Positions 17,270 through 26,684 are shown, counted from the first letter of the stretch. The stretch: 64,000 bases of DNA from Tardiphaga alba (GCF_018279705.1 NZ_CP036498.1:4853001-4917000); one strand, 5' to 3'. The notes: generated by a model not told the origin, from the sequence alone. Numbers and translations: made by a program.

Positions 17270-20152
17270 ATGACTTTGCGTTTGGTCAGGTGGCTTGCGC
17301 CTTTCGCGCTCAGCCTCATGATGATGGTTGCCGCAGGTCCGGCGCGCGCGGTGGACGCCGTCAGTGTTCGCGGCGATGCGCCCGCCATTGACCTGACCGG
17401 CATCCTCGATTTCCAGCACAGCGAAACCGACCGCATTCAGGTCTCCACAGCGCCCGGCACCGACGGCATCGTTCGTCGCATCGAGGTGCGCGGCCGCGAG
17501 GGCAGCCAGAACTGGGTGGTGTTCGCGCTCGCCAACAACACCGACGACCAGCTCGATCGCCTGATCGTCGCGCCGCATTATCGCATGGTGTCGTCGGGCC
17601 TGTTCTGGCCCGATCTCGGCCTGTCGCGCATCGCGACGATCACGCCTTCCACCGGCGACCGTCCGGAACGGCAGGACAGCGCCACCGCCGATATTTTCCG
17701 CGTCACGCTCGATCCCGGCGCCGTGGTGACGTTCGTCGCCGAATTGCGCACCGACAAGCTGCCGCAGCTCTATCTGTGGGAGCCGGAATCCTACAAGGAC
17801 AAGGTCAACTCCTTCACGCTGTATCAGGGCATCGTCATCGGCATTTCGGGCCTGCTGGCGCTGGTGCTTACGATCCTGTTCGTGGTGAAGGGCAGCATCA
17901 TGTTTCCTGCCGCCGCGGCGCTGGCCTGGGCGGTGCTGGTCTATATCGGCGTCGATTTCGGCTTCTGGGGCAAGGTGCTCGACATGTCCTCGGGCGCCGA
18001 GCGCGTCTGGCGCGCATCGGGTGAAGCGATATTGGCAGCGACGCTGCTGGTGTTCCTGTTCGCCTATCTCAATCTTAACAGATGGCACGTGCGCTACTCG
18101 CACATCACGTTCGCCTGGCTGGTGTTCCTCGGCTCGCTGGTCGGCCTTGCATTGTTCGATCCTGCCGTTGCCTCCGGCATCGCACGCATCTCGCTGGTGC
18201 TGATCGCCTTCGCGGGTTTCGGACTGATCGTTTATCTCTCCACGCACGGCTTCGATCGCGCGGTTCTGCTGATCCCGACCTGGTTCCTGCTGGTGGTGTG
18301 GGTGGTCGCGTCGGGCATGGCCGTGGGCGGCTTCGTCACCAATGACATCGTCGGCCCTGCCTTGCTCGGCGGCCTCGTGCTGATCGTGATGCTGATCGGC
18401 TTCACGGTGATGCAGCATGCCTTCGCCGGCGGCGGCGCCAGCAATGGCATCGTCTCCGATGTCGAGCGCCGCGCCCTGGCGCTCACCGGCTCCGGCGATC
18501 TGATCTGGGATTGGGACGTCTCTGCCGACAAGGTCTTCACCAGCGCCGAAACCGAAGCGCTGCTCGGCCTCAAGCGTGGCACCCTGGAAGGCCCGGCTTC
18601 CGACTGGCTCGAAATTCTCCACCCGCTCGATCAGGACCGCTTCCGCGCCGCGCTGGACAGCGTGCTCGACCAGCGCCGCGGCCGTCTCGTCCAGGACTTC
18701 CGCCTGCGCACGCCCGATGGCCACTTCATGTGGTTCGCACTGAAGGCGCGGCCGGTGGTCGGCTCCGATGGCGAAGTGACCCGCGTGGTCGGCACGCTGA
18801 CCGACGTCACCGAAAGCAAGAATGCCGAAGAGCGCATGCTGCATGACAGCGTGCACGACAATCTCACCGGCCTGCCGAACCGCAAACTGTTCATCGACCG
18901 CCTGGGTGCGTTGGCGAATTTCGCGAAGACGGTGCCGAGTTTGCGGCCGACGATCATGGTGATCGATCTCGATCGCTTCAAACAGGTCAATGACAGTGTC
19001 GGCATTGCGGTCGGCGACTCGATCCTGCTGACGCTGGCGCGCCGCCTCACCCGTATCCTCAAGCCGCAAGATACGCTGGCCCGCATCGCAGGCGACCAGT
19101 TCGGCCTGATCCTGATGTCCGAACAGGACTCCGCGAAGATCACGGCATTCGCCGAAACGATCCGCAAGACGATCCGCGCACCGATCGCTTTCAACGACCG
19201 CGAAATCTTCCTGACGGCGTCCATCGGCCTGGCGCTGTCCGATCCGGCATCGCCGCTCACCGACGAGCTGATCAAGGATGCCGAGCTCGCGATGTATCAT
19301 TCGAAGCGCATCGGCGGCGACCGCATCGACGTCTACAAGCCAGCCATGCGCGCCCGCAAGACGGATCGCCTGACGCTGGAATCCGAACTACGCCGCGCCA
19401 TCGAGCGGCAGGAAATCACCATCCTGTATCAGCCGATCGTCCGCCTCGAAGACCGCTCGATCGCCGGCTTCGAAGCGCTGGCGCGCTGGGATCACCCCAA
19501 GCTCGGCCGCATGTCGCCATCGGAATTCATCGCCATCGCCGAAGAGATCGGCCTGATCATCGACCTCGGCATGTTCGTGCTCGACCAGACCGCACGCCAG
19601 CTCGCGATCTGGCAACGCGCGATGCGCGCACGCGACCCGATCTTCGCCAGCGTCAACGTCTCATCACGGCAGCTGCTGCGGCACGACCTGCTGCATGACA
19701 TCCGCACGGTGCTGTCGCGCTCCTCGGTCGCACGCGGCACGCTGAAGCTGGAGCTCACGGAATCGCTGGTGATGGAGAATCCGGAACACGCGGCGCAGAT
19801 GCTGCAGCGGATTCGCGAGCTCGGCACCGGCCTGTCGCTGGACGACTTCGGCACCGGCCATTCATCGCTGTCCTATCTGCAGCGCTTCCCGTTCGACACG
19901 CTGAAGATTGACCAGTCCTTCGTTCGCACCACGTCGCGCGGCACCCGGCCGGTGATCCTCAAGTCGATCATCGCGATGGCGCATGATCTCGGCATGGATG
20001 TCGTGGCCGAAGGCGTCGAGACGGATTCCGATGCGGTGGAGATGTATCAGCTCGGCTGCGAATACGCCCAGGGTTTTGCCTTCGGCGAGCCGATGGATGC
20101 CGATGCCGCGATGCGCCTGCTGACGGAAGAACGATTGGAAACGGCGAGCTGA
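17270..20152 (+). CDS. Membrane-bound sensor with 7TM, PAS, degenerate GGDEF and EAL domains
   Basis: 960 residues controlling cyclic di-GMP. Signal peptide cut near GPARAVDA, a periplasmic sensory domain (to about 175), seven-helix membrane block (about 180-385), PAS domain (about 400-520, IWDWDVSADKVF), GGDEF domain (about 530-690), EAL domain (about 700-955). The GGDEF site reads AGDQF, so it is probably not a cyclase. The EAL residues appear intact: FEALARW, NVSSRQL, LELTESLVM, LDDFGTGHSS, LKIDQ and VVAEGVET, so phosphodiesterase activity is expected. The ATG at 17270 opens the signal peptide; TTG 17261 is an alternative. Signal unknown. Confidence 0.9.
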   Translation: MTLRLVRWLAPFALSLMMMVAAGPARAVDAVSVRGDAPAIDLTGILDFQHSETDRIQVSTAPGTDGIVRRIEVRGREGSQNWVVFALANNTDDQLDRLIVAPHYRMVSSGLFWPDLGLSRIATITPSTGDRPERQDSATADIFRVTLDPGAVVTFVAELRTDKLPQLYLWEPESYKDKVNSFTLYQGIVIGISGLLALVLTILFVVKGSIMFPAAAALAWAVLVYIGVDFGFWGKVLDMSSGAERVWRASGEAILAATLLVFLFAYLNLNRWHVRYSHITFAWLVFLGSLVGLALFDPAVASGIARISLVLIAFAGFGLIVYLSTHGFDRAVLLIPTWFLLVVWVVASGMAVGGFVTNDIVGPALLGGLVLIVMLIGFTVMQHAFAGGGASNGIVSDVERRALALTGSGDLIWDWDVSADKVFTSAETEALLGLKRGTLEGPASDWLEILHPLDQDRFRAALDSVLDQRRGRLVQDFRLRTPDGHFMWFALKARPVVGSDGEVTRVVGTLTDVTESKNAEERMLHDSVHDNLTGLPNRKLFIDRLGALANFAKTVPSLRPTIMVIDLDRFKQVNDSVGIAVGDSILLTLARRLTRILKPQDTLARIAGDQFGLILMSEQDSAKITAFAETIRKTIRAPIAFNDREIFLTASIGLALSDPASPLTDELIKDAELAMYHSKRIGGDRIDVYKPAMRARKTDRLTLESELRRAIERQEITILYQPIVRLEDRSIAGFEALARWDHPKLGRMSPSEFIAIAEEIGLIIDLGMFVLDQTARQLAIWQRAMRARDPIFASVNVSSRQLLRHDLLHDIRTVLSRSSVARGTLKLELTESLVMENPEHAAQMLQRIRELGTGLSLDDFGTGHSSLSYLQRFPFDTLKIDQSFVRTTSRGTRPVILKSIIAMAHDLGMDVVAEGVETDSDAVEMYQLGCEYAQGFAFGEPMDADAAMRLLTEERLETAS

Positions 20153-20170
20153 GTTCTCGGCGATCTCAGA

Positions 20171-20292
20171 CTGTCATCCCTGCGAAAGCAGGGATCCACT
20201 AAACGCCGACATCGAGATTTTATCACTGTCGTCAGTGTCTACTGGATCGCCCGGTCCTAGCGCGCAATTGCGCGCACGGCCGGGCGACGACA
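20171..20292. repeat. Palindromic repeat, GTCTACTGGATCGCCCGG family, copy 1
   Basis: Two hairpins: CTGTCATCCCTGC...GCAGGGAT and GGATCGCCCGG...CCGGGCGACGACAG, the second extended by the self-complementary GCGCGCAATTGCGCGC. Related copies at 26685, 42967 and 50865. It lies between the convergent GGDEF-EAL and YqgE genes. Confidence 0.85.
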
Positions 20293-20299
20293 GCAAGCG

Positions 20300-20941
20300 C
20301 TACGCGTGGCCGGCTTCCGCCGACAGCGTGCCCGGCGCGACGCCGATCTTCTGCAGTGCGCGCATGTATTTCTCATCGATATCCGAGCCGAAAATCAGCT
20401 CGTCATCGGCCGGGCAATGCAGCCAGCCATTGCCCTGGATCTCATCCTCGAGCTGGCCGGGCGCCCAGCCGGCATAGCCGAGCGCGAGGATGGCGTGCTT
20501 CGGCCCGCCGCCATTGGCGATGGCACGCAGGATATCCACGGTCGCCGTGAGGCAAATGCCGTCGTCGATGGGCAGGGTCGCGTCATCGATGAAGAAATCG
20601 CTGGAATGCAGCACGAAGCCGCGGCCGGTCTCCACCGGGCCGCCCTTCAGCACTTTCATGCTTTCGGCGCTTTCCGGGAGCTTGATGTTGTCGGCATCGT
20701 CGATGATGTCGAGCTGAGCCAGGAGTTCGGGAAAATCGATGCTGCCGGCCCGCCGATTGACGATGATGCCCATGGCGCCTTCTGACGAATGCGCACACAC
20801 ATAAATCACCGAGCGCGCGAACCGCTCGTCATCCATCACCGGCATCGCCACCAGGAGCTGACCGTCGAGATAGCTTCCCGCCGCATCCATGACGGACGTC
20901 TTGGCAGGGCTCTTGCGGACTCGCTTGCGCGTGGGTTCCAT
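20300..20941 (-). CDS. YqgE/AlgH family protein (UPF0301)
   Basis: 213 residues of the widely conserved YqgE/AlgH family; named after an alginate regulator in Pseudomonas but biochemically undefined. The family marks [21 protein letters not shown] and [11 protein letters not shown] are present, as is [14 protein letters not shown] near the C-terminus. About 20 basic residues precede the domain. Start at ATG 20941 (a TTG lies just before). Divergent from the DsbD-N domain gene. Confidence 0.9.
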   Translation of the reverse strand: MEPTRKRVRKSPAKTSVMDAAGSYLDGQLLVAMPVMDDERFARSVIYVCAHSSEGAMGIIVNRRAGSIDFPELLAQLDIIDDADNIKLPESAESMKVLKGGPVETGRGFVLHSSDFFIDDATLPIDDGICLTATVDILRAIANGGGPKHAILALGYAGWAPGQLEDEIQGNGWLHCPADDELIFGSDIDEKYMRALQKIGVAPGTLSAEAGHA

Positions 20942-21094
20942 CAACAGGACGCTCTCATGTTATGGTTATCCTGATATCGGGGCCTGGTTCTGTCAATCAA
21001 CCTTCCGCAACGCGGATCAGAACGGCATCACAAGCAGTTCAATAGCTTAAGTTAGGTTTGGGGTTATGACAGGCATACCCTTTAAGGACGTCTG

Positions 21095-21922
21095 ATGATC
21101 ACTTCGGTTCCGCATCACATTGTCGCTGCCTGCATCGCCGGGGCGCTGCTGACATCGGCGGCGCGCGCCGAGGACGCTTCACCGTGGCAGAGGGACACTC
21201 ATTCGCAGATCAGGCTTGTGGCAGGCTCGCGGTCCGGCCCCGTCATGCTTGGTGGAATCGCCATTCACATGCAACCGGGCTGGCATACATATTGGCGCAA
21301 CCCCGGCGACTCCGGCGTGCCGCCGCGTTTCGACTTCTCGAAATCCGACAATCTCGACAGCATCACGATTCTCTGGCCCGCACCGATGAAATTCGATGAC
21401 GGCGCCGGCGGGCAGTCGCTGGGCTACGAGAAGCAGGTGCTGCTGCCGATGCGCGTGGTGGCCAAGGATGCCGGCAAGCCGGTCGTGGTGCGGGCGGCCA
21501 TTTCCTATGCCGTGTGCGAGAAGCTGTGCGTGCCGGTCGAAGCCAATGCCGAACTGGCCTTCACCAGCGTCGCCAGCACCGAAGATGCCGCGCTGACGGC
21601 AGCGCTCGATACGGTCCCGAAACCTGCGACACTTGGCGACAACGGAACGCTGACCGTCCGCGACGTCAAGCGGGACGGTAAAAACGTATTCGTGGATGTT
21701 GTCGCGCCCGACGGCAGCCATCCCAACCTGTTCGTCGAGGGACCGACAGCCGAGTGGGCGCTGCCGATTCCCAAGCTGGAAAAGGCCAGCCCGGCGGGCT
21801 TGAAACGGTTCGGCTTCGAGCTCGACGGCCTGCCCTCCGGAGCCACCGCCGATGGCGCCGCCCTGAAGCTGACCCTGGTCGGTCAGGACAAGGCCTACGA
21901 ATACACGGTCACGCTGCCGTAA
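21095..21922 (+). CDS. Secreted DsbD N-terminal-domain protein
   Basis: 275 residues: signal peptide cut after SAARAE, then one domain resembling the N-terminal thiol-exchange domain of DsbD (thiol:disulfide interchange). It has WHTYWRNPGDSGVPP and the CEKLCVP Cys pair that carries electrons in that family. The membrane and thioredoxin-like domains of full DsbD are missing and no ccdA-like partner lies beside it. ATG 21095 follows AAGGA. It may accept electrons from a separate CcdA-type membrane protein. The periplasmic target is unknown. Confidence 0.82.
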   Translation: MITSVPHHIVAACIAGALLTSAARAEDASPWQRDTHSQIRLVAGSRSGPVMLGGIAIHMQPGWHTYWRNPGDSGVPPRFDFSKSDNLDSITILWPAPMKFDDGAGGQSLGYEKQVLLPMRVVAKDAGKPVVVRAAISYAVCEKLCVPVEANAELAFTSVASTEDAALTAALDTVPKPATLGDNGTLTVRDVKRDGKNVFVDVVAPDGSHPNLFVEGPTAEWALPIPKLEKASPAGLKRFGFELDGLPSGATADGAALKLTLVGQDKAYEYTVTLP

Positions 21923-22005
21923 CCTGCCTGAGGCCGACCCAACCCGAAATTAACGTCTCCTTGCTACCGCAGACCTTTGCCGCGCGACGCGGCTGAGGAC
22001 CTTTC

Positions 22006-23379
22006 GTGGCCGCGATGGACGCAGACTCCGCACCCGCAAGCGCGCCGGCTGGCCTCAAGGCCCGGCTCCGCGCTTTGTTCTCCGGCTCCGGCGAAGCGTC
22101 GCTGACGCGTCGGCTGGCCGGCACCATTTTCCTGATCCGTGTTGTCTCGGCTGCGATGGCTTATTTCTCGCAGATCCTGCTCGCGCGCTGGATGGGCTCG
22201 GGCGATTACGGCATCTATGTCTATGTCTGGACCTGGGTGCTGCTGCTCGGCTCCATGCTGGATTTCGGCATCGCCGCCTCGGCTCAGAAGATCATTCCGG
22301 AATATCGCGCCAGCGGCGACCACGCCCGGCTGCGCGGCTTCCTGTCCGGCAGCCGCTGGATGACCGGCCTCGCCTCCGGCGCGATCGCGCTGCTGCTCGC
22401 CGGCCTCGTCAAACTGCTGTCGCCGTGGATCGATGCCGACACCATCGTGCCGCTCTATATCGGCTGCCTGACCCTGCCGGCCTTTGTCGTCGCCAATACC
22501 CAGGACGGCATTGCGCGTTCGCATGACTGGATGCGGCTCGGCCTGATGCCGCAATTCATTGTGCGGCAGACGCTGATCATCGGCTTCACCGCGGGCGCTT
22601 TCGCGCTCGGCCTGCAGCTCGGCGCCGTCGTCGCCATGGGCGCCAGTGCGGCCGCGGTGTGGATCGCGATGATCGGACAGATGATCGTGCTGAACCGGCG
22701 GCTGGGCTCGCATATCGAAGCCGGGCCGAAAGCACATGACTATCGCGGCTGGCTCAAGGTCTCGCTGCCGATCCTGCTGGTCGAGAGCTTCTATTTGCTG
22801 CTGTCCTATACCGACGTGCTGGTGCTGCAGCAGTTCGTGTCATCCGAGGAAGTCGGCGTGTATTTCGCCGTGGTGAAGACCCTCGCGCTGGTATCGTTCA
22901 TCCACTACGCGATGTCAGCGACAACCGCGCATCGTTTCACCGAATATCACACCTCGGGCGACAAGGAGCGTCTTGCCGCCTATGTGATGCATTCCATCAA
23001 ATGGACGTTCTGGCCCTCGCTTGCCGCCACGCTGGTGCTGCTCGCCCTCGGCAAACCGCTGCTGTGGCTGTTCGGACCGCAATTCACCAGCGGCTACGAC
23101 ATCATGTTCATCGCCGCCATCGGCCTCGTGGTGCGCGCCGCGATCGGACCGATGGAGCGCCTGCTCAACATGCTCGGCCACCAGAATGCATGCGCCCTGG
23201 CCTATGCGTCCGCTTTCGTACTGAACCTCATTTTGTGCCTGCTGCTGATCCCGCATTTCGGCGGCCACGGCGCTGCGGCCGCAACGTCGATCGCGCTCAC
23301 ATTCGAGACGGTGCTGCTGTTCTGGATCGTTCGCCAGCGGCTCGGACTGCATGTGCTGGCGTTTGGGAAGCGGAACTAA
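22006..23379 (+). CDS. Polysaccharide flippase (Wzx-like, MOP superfamily)
   Basis: 457-residue membrane protein with about 12-14 helices, of the oligosaccharide flippase family that moves lipid-linked sugars across the inner membrane. Typical segments are AKMAYFSQ-like SAAMAYFSQILLARWMGSGD near the N-terminus and GLVVRAAIGPMERLLNMLGH late. The GTG at 22006 has GAGGA before it; ATG 22015 is possible. No glycosyltransferases lie nearby, so its sugar is not known. It follows the DsbD-N gene by 83 bases on the same strand. Confidence 0.82.
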   Translation: MAAMDADSAPASAPAGLKARLRALFSGSGEASLTRRLAGTIFLIRVVSAAMAYFSQILLARWMGSGDYGIYVYVWTWVLLLGSMLDFGIAASAQKIIPEYRASGDHARLRGFLSGSRWMTGLASGAIALLLAGLVKLLSPWIDADTIVPLYIGCLTLPAFVVANTQDGIARSHDWMRLGLMPQFIVRQTLIIGFTAGAFALGLQLGAVVAMGASAAAVWIAMIGQMIVLNRRLGSHIEAGPKAHDYRGWLKVSLPILLVESFYLLLSYTDVLVLQQFVSSEEVGVYFAVVKTLALVSFIHYAMSATTAHRFTEYHTSGDKERLAAYVMHSIKWTFWPSLAATLVLLALGKPLLWLFGPQFTSGYDIMFIAAIGLVVRAAIGPMERLLNMLGHQNACALAYASAFVLNLILCLLLIPHFGGHGAAAATSIALTFETVLLFWIVRQRLGLHVLAFGKRN

Positions 23380-23420
23380 AGCCGCTCGCAAGCCCTACAG
23401 TTTCATGGTAGCTTGCGGCT

Positions 23421-23654
23421 ATGACAGCATCGGATCTCAAAATGTTGCTCGAGCGCGCGGAGACCTGGCCTGAAACGGCCCAGGCCGAATTGATGGCTGC
23501 TGCGAAAGAAATCGAGCAAGAGCTGAGCGAGAACACCTACGACGCGACAGACGAGGAATTGCGCATCATCGATGAAGCAGTAGCCTCGCTTGATCGGGGG
23601 GAGTTCGCAACCGAGGCGGAAATAGAAGAAGCATTTGCCAGATTTCGGCGATGA
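23421..23654 (+). CDS. Antitoxin of a ParDE-like toxin-antitoxin pair
   Basis: 77 residues, acidic (many Glu/Asp), beginning MTASDLKMLLERAETWPETA. The C-terminal helix, EAEIEEAFARFRR, resembles the toxin-wrapping tails of ParD-type antitoxins. Its ATGA overlaps the start of the downstream toxin gene by 4 bases, the standard arrangement. It should neutralise the toxin and repress its own promoter, which must lie within the 41 bases after the flippase or inside that gene. The exact antitoxin class is uncertain. Confidence 0.78.
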   Translation: MTASDLKMLLERAETWPETAQAELMAAAKEIEQELSENTYDATDEELRIIDEAVASLDRGEFATEAEIEEAFARFRR

Positions 23655-23938
23655 AGCCGATATACTCACGGCGTGCGCTCGCTGATCTTCATCGCATCAG
23701 TGATTACTATGCCGTGCAAGCAAGTCCAGCGATCGCAGAAGCGATCGGCCAACGCTTGGCGGAAGTCGTTGATCAATTTTGCCAAGCACCCCGGTCAGCC
23801 CCCATTCTACCGCGGCGTTCGAAGATTCGCAGCGTGCCGGTCGTGAATTACCCATTCCGGATTTTTTATCGTATCCGCAAGGATGCCGTCGAAATTGTGC
23901 ATATCCGGCACACATCGCGCCAGCCTTTAAAGCCTTAA
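23651..23938 (+). CDS. ParE/RelE-family toxin
   Basis: 95-residue basic protein of the ParE/RelE superfamily: KPIYSRRALADLHRISDYYA is the N-terminal helix-turn, and RSVPVVNYPFRIFYRIRKD with VEIVHIRHTSR is the conserved beta-sheet core. ParE members poison gyrase and RelE members cut mRNA; which applies cannot be decided here. Complete and apparently intact, coupled to the antitoxin. Confidence 0.85.
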   Translation: MKPIYSRRALADLHRISDYYAVQASPAIAEAIGQRLAEVVDQFCQAPRSAPILPRRSKIRSVPVVNYPFRIFYRIRKDAVEIVHIRHTSRQPLKP

Positions 23939-23954
23939 CCCGTAGCCACCATTC

Positions 23955-23989
23955 CTGTTCTCTCCCCGTTCTTCACGGGGAGAGAACAG
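23955..23989. repeat. Perfect 15-bp stem between convergent genes
   Basis: CTGTTCTCTCCCCGT, five-base loop, then the exact complement. No T-tract, but a stem this strong could end or protect both the toxin transcript and the convergent bdhA transcript. Confidence 0.75.
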
Positions 23990-24003
23990 CGTGACGTCGC
24001 TGC

Positions 24004-24792
24004 TTACGCTGCCGTCCAGCCGCCATCGATCGACAGGTTCGTGCCGGTGATCTGCGCGGCCTCGTCGCCGCACAGGAACAGCGCCAATGCTGCCACCTGC
24101 TCGGAGGTGACGAATTCCTTGGTCGGTTGCGCCTGCAGCAGCACGTCGTTGATGACCTGCTCCTTGGTGAGATTGCGCGCCTTCATCGTGTCGGGGATCT
24201 GCTTCTCCACCAGCGGCGTCCAGACATAGCCGGGCGAAATGCAGTTGCAGGTGATCTTGTGGGTGGCGACTTCGAGCGCCACGGTCTTGGTCAGGCCGGC
24301 GATGCCGTGCTTGGCGGAGACATAGGCGGACTTGAATGGCGAGGCGACCAGCGAATGGGCCGAGGCGGTGTTGATGATGCGGCCCCAGCCACGCTTTTTC
24401 ATGCCCGGCACGACGGCGCGGATGCCGTGAAACGCTGAGGACAGATTGATCGCAATAATCGCGTCCCACTTCTCGATCGGAAACTCCTCGATCGGCGAGA
24501 CGAACTGGATGCCGGCATTGTTGACCAGAATATCCACCGACCCAAACGTGTTTTCACCGAGCGCAATCATCTCGGCAATCTCGGCGGGCTTGGTCATGTC
24601 GGCCGGCGAATGGATCGCCTCGACCTTGTAGTCGCTCTCGATCGCCGCACGCTCCTTCTCGATATCCGCAGGCGCGCCCATGCCGTTGATGACGACATTG
24701 GCACCTGCGCTGGCGAAGGCGCGCGCATAAGCGAGACCGATGCCGCTGGTCGAACCGGTAACGACGGCCGTCTTGCCCGTAAGATTGGTCAT
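24004..24792 (-). CDS. bdhA: 3-hydroxybutyrate dehydrogenase
   Basis: 262-residue short-chain dehydrogenase that oxidises D-3-hydroxybutyrate to acetoacetate with NAD, used to consume polyhydroxybutyrate. The NAD motif is TGSTSGIGLA, the substrate region DILVNNAGIQFVSPIEEFP is characteristic of this enzyme, and the catalytic Ser-Tyr-Lys appears as SAHS and SAYVSAKHG. The C-terminus GTNLSIDGGWTAA matches the family. The patatin-like gene lies 27 bases upstream on the same strand, so the two form an operon. Confidence 0.95.
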   Translation of the reverse strand: MTNLTGKTAVVTGSTSGIGLAYARAFASAGANVVINGMGAPADIEKERAAIESDYKVEAIHSPADMTKPAEIAEMIALGENTFGSVDILVNNAGIQFVSPIEEFPIEKWDAIIAINLSSAFHGIRAVVPGMKKRGWGRIINTASAHSLVASPFKSAYVSAKHGIAGLTKTVALEVATHKITCNCISPGYVWTPLVEKQIPDTMKARNLTKEQVINDVLLQAQPTKEFVTSEQVAALALFLCGDEAAQITGTNLSIDGGWTAA

Positions 24793-24819
24793 GCGAAGTC
24801 TCCTGCTGGATGAATTGTA

Positions 24820-25980
24820 TTATGGCTTGTCGTCGGCGGTGAGGTCGTAGGTGACCATCGACTGATCGGCTTGCGGGCGCTCGAACCATTCCTTGTTGCG
24901 CATGGAGCGGAACACGTCGCGCTCCCCGGCGCCCCAATGCTCCACCATGCCGAGCCGCGAGAAATTATAATCTTTCGATGACGATTCATGCGTCTTGCTG
25001 CGGTAGATCAGGTGCACCACCGTGACCGTGTTTTCCTTCGCCGCTTCCGACAGCAGCGCCACGCCGGGGTCGTTTTTAAGGTCCTCGGGCAGCTTGCCGA
25101 TGAGATCGCGTAGCGCCTTGCGGATATTATGGATGCGCTTGTTCTTGTCGGTGTTCATCCGCGTGCGGCTGGAATAGCGGATGTCCTTCTCGCGCTCCTG
25201 CGCCTCCAGCATGGACTGCGGCAACGGCCCGCGTGCGCTGAACAGGTCGACCTGGAAGATCAGGAGATCGCTGGAGACATCATCGAGTACGAAATCGAGC
25301 GGTGTGTTGGAAGCGATGCCGCCATCCCAGAAATGTTCGCCTTCGATCTCGATGGAGGGAAAGCCAGGCGGCAGCGCGCCGGAGGCCATGATATGCTCGG
25401 GACCGATCTTCTTGCCGAGCTTGCGGAAGATCTCGTTGTCGAAATAGGTGAAGTTGCCGGTGGTGACACTGACGGCGCCGACGCTGAGGCGCGTCTTGCA
25501 GTCATTGATACGATCGAAATCGACCAGCCGCTCTAGCGTCGCCTTGAGCGGCGCGGTGTCGTAGAAGCTCTGCGACTGCGGGCTGCCAGGCGGCCAGAAC
25601 GGCGCCGGCGGAATTCGCGGAGTGAAAAAGCCGGGCACACCGAAGGCCGCGATCATGGCGGCGCTGCCTTCGTTGAAATAGGAGCGCGCATGGTCGTCGG
25701 AGATTACCGGGCTCCATGGCACCGGCGCCGACGCCATCTCCCAGAATTCCTTCAGCTTGCCGATCCGCTTCTCGCGCTCGTTGCCGGCAATGATCGCGGC
25801 ATTGATGGCGCCGATGGAGATGCCGGCGATCCAGGCGGGTTCGAAATCATGATGGCACAGCGCCTCATAGGCGCCGGCCTGATAGGACCCGAGGGCACCG
25901 CCGCCCTGCAGCACCAGCACGCGCTTGGCCTGTGCCGGTTTGGACGCGGCGTGATCCGGGGTTGGTGCGGACATATCCAT
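24820..25980 (-). CDS. Patatin-like phospholipase with C-terminal DUF3734 domain
   Basis: 386 residues. The patatin hydrolase core has the oxyanion motif GGGALGSYQAGAYEA, the nucleophile motif GISIG and the catalytic Asp in WDGGIASNTPLD. The C-terminal part matches the DUF3734 extension (VVHLIYRSKTHESSSKDYNFS). Two in-frame ATGs at 25980 and 25974 are possible starts; the longer frame reads as untranslated DNA. Such enzymes often sit beside 3-hydroxybutyrate dehydrogenase in alphaproteobacteria. A link to polyhydroxybutyrate granules or phospholipid turnover is inference. Confidence 0.88.
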   Translation of the reverse strand: MDMSAPTPDHAASKPAQAKRVLVLQGGGALGSYQAGAYEALCHHDFEPAWIAGISIGAINAAIIAGNEREKRIGKLKEFWEMASAPVPWSPVISDDHARSYFNEGSAAMIAAFGVPGFFTPRIPPAPFWPPGSPQSQSFYDTAPLKATLERLVDFDRINDCKTRLSVGAVSVTTGNFTYFDNEIFRKLGKKIGPEHIMASGALPPGFPSIEIEGEHFWDGGIASNTPLDFVLDDVSSDLLIFQVDLFSARGPLPQSMLEAQEREKDIRYSSRTRMNTDKNKRIHNIRKALRDLIGKLPEDLKNDPGVALLSEAAKENTVTVVHLIYRSKTHESSSKDYNFSRLGMVEHWGAGERDVFRSMRNKEWFERPQADQSMVTYDLTADDKP

Positions 25981-26078
25981 GGATGAAACCGGGGTCGCGA
26001 TGAGGAACCGCACCAAAGCGCTCCTCACTTGCGGCGTCAATCGCGGATGCTGCAAGGCAACATCACAAAACCTTCAGC

Positions 26079-26591
26079 TCAGCGCGGCTTTTCCGTCTCG
26101 GCCAGGATCATGGTCCAGAACACCTTGTATTTGGTGTTCGGTGCGTAGATCGCGGCAATGCCGAGCTTGGAGACACCGGACTTCAGCATATTGGCCCGGT
26201 GCGGCGGCGAATCGCGCCAGCCCGAAAAGGCTTCGGCGAGGGTGTGATAACCCGCCGAGACGTTCTCGACCGCGACAGTGGCGGGATAACCGCCGGAGTT
26301 GAGGCGCCGGGCCAGCGGCGCCTTCACGTCGTGGTCGAGCTTGTTCTTCTTCGCCATGGCGGTGGATTGATCTTCCGCCAGCGCCATCAATGCGGGATCG
26401 ACCACAACGGGCCCGAGCCCGTTGTTCTGGCGATACAGCGAGATCATGGACGCGGCCGCCTGCGGGTCGAGCTTGGCACCGCCATTGGCCATGCTGAGAT
26501 ACATGGTCGGCTGATCAGGCGCCTGTTCCACGGTGGTTCCGCAGCCCGCCAGCAACAACATTCCCAGACTGGCCAGAGCCACCCGCTTCAT
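26079..26591 (-). CDS. CAP-domain (SCP-like) lipoprotein
   Basis: 170 residues with a lipoprotein signal (MLLLAGCGTT) and a CAP domain: LYRQNNGLGPVVVDPALMALAEDQS, ENVSAGYHTLAEAFSGWRDSPPHRANML and the C-terminal beta strand. The CAP family has no single known activity in bacteria. ATG 26591 has GGGGGA eight bases upstream. Transcribed leftward, alone. Confidence 0.88.
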   Translation of the reverse strand: MKRVALASLGMLLLAGCGTTVEQAPDQPTMYLSMANGGAKLDPQAAASMISLYRQNNGLGPVVVDPALMALAEDQSTAMAKKNKLDHDVKAPLARRLNSGGYPATVAVENVSAGYHTLAEAFSGWRDSPPHRANMLKSGVSKLGIAAIYAPNTKYKVFWTMILAETEKPR

Positions 26592-26684
26592 CGGCAATCC
26601 CCCAAAATCGAGGGGCCGTTGTTGCACACCAACCGTGGCTGAATGGTGAACGGGGCGGAAATTGGGACGCGCGAATTCTCTGAA

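Noticed and set aside
17198..19300. 700-residue open frame on the minus strand
   Set aside because: Antisense shadow of the GGDEF-EAL gene; composition (very rich in His, Arg, Gln, Asp) is what high-GC codon usage yields on the opposite strand.
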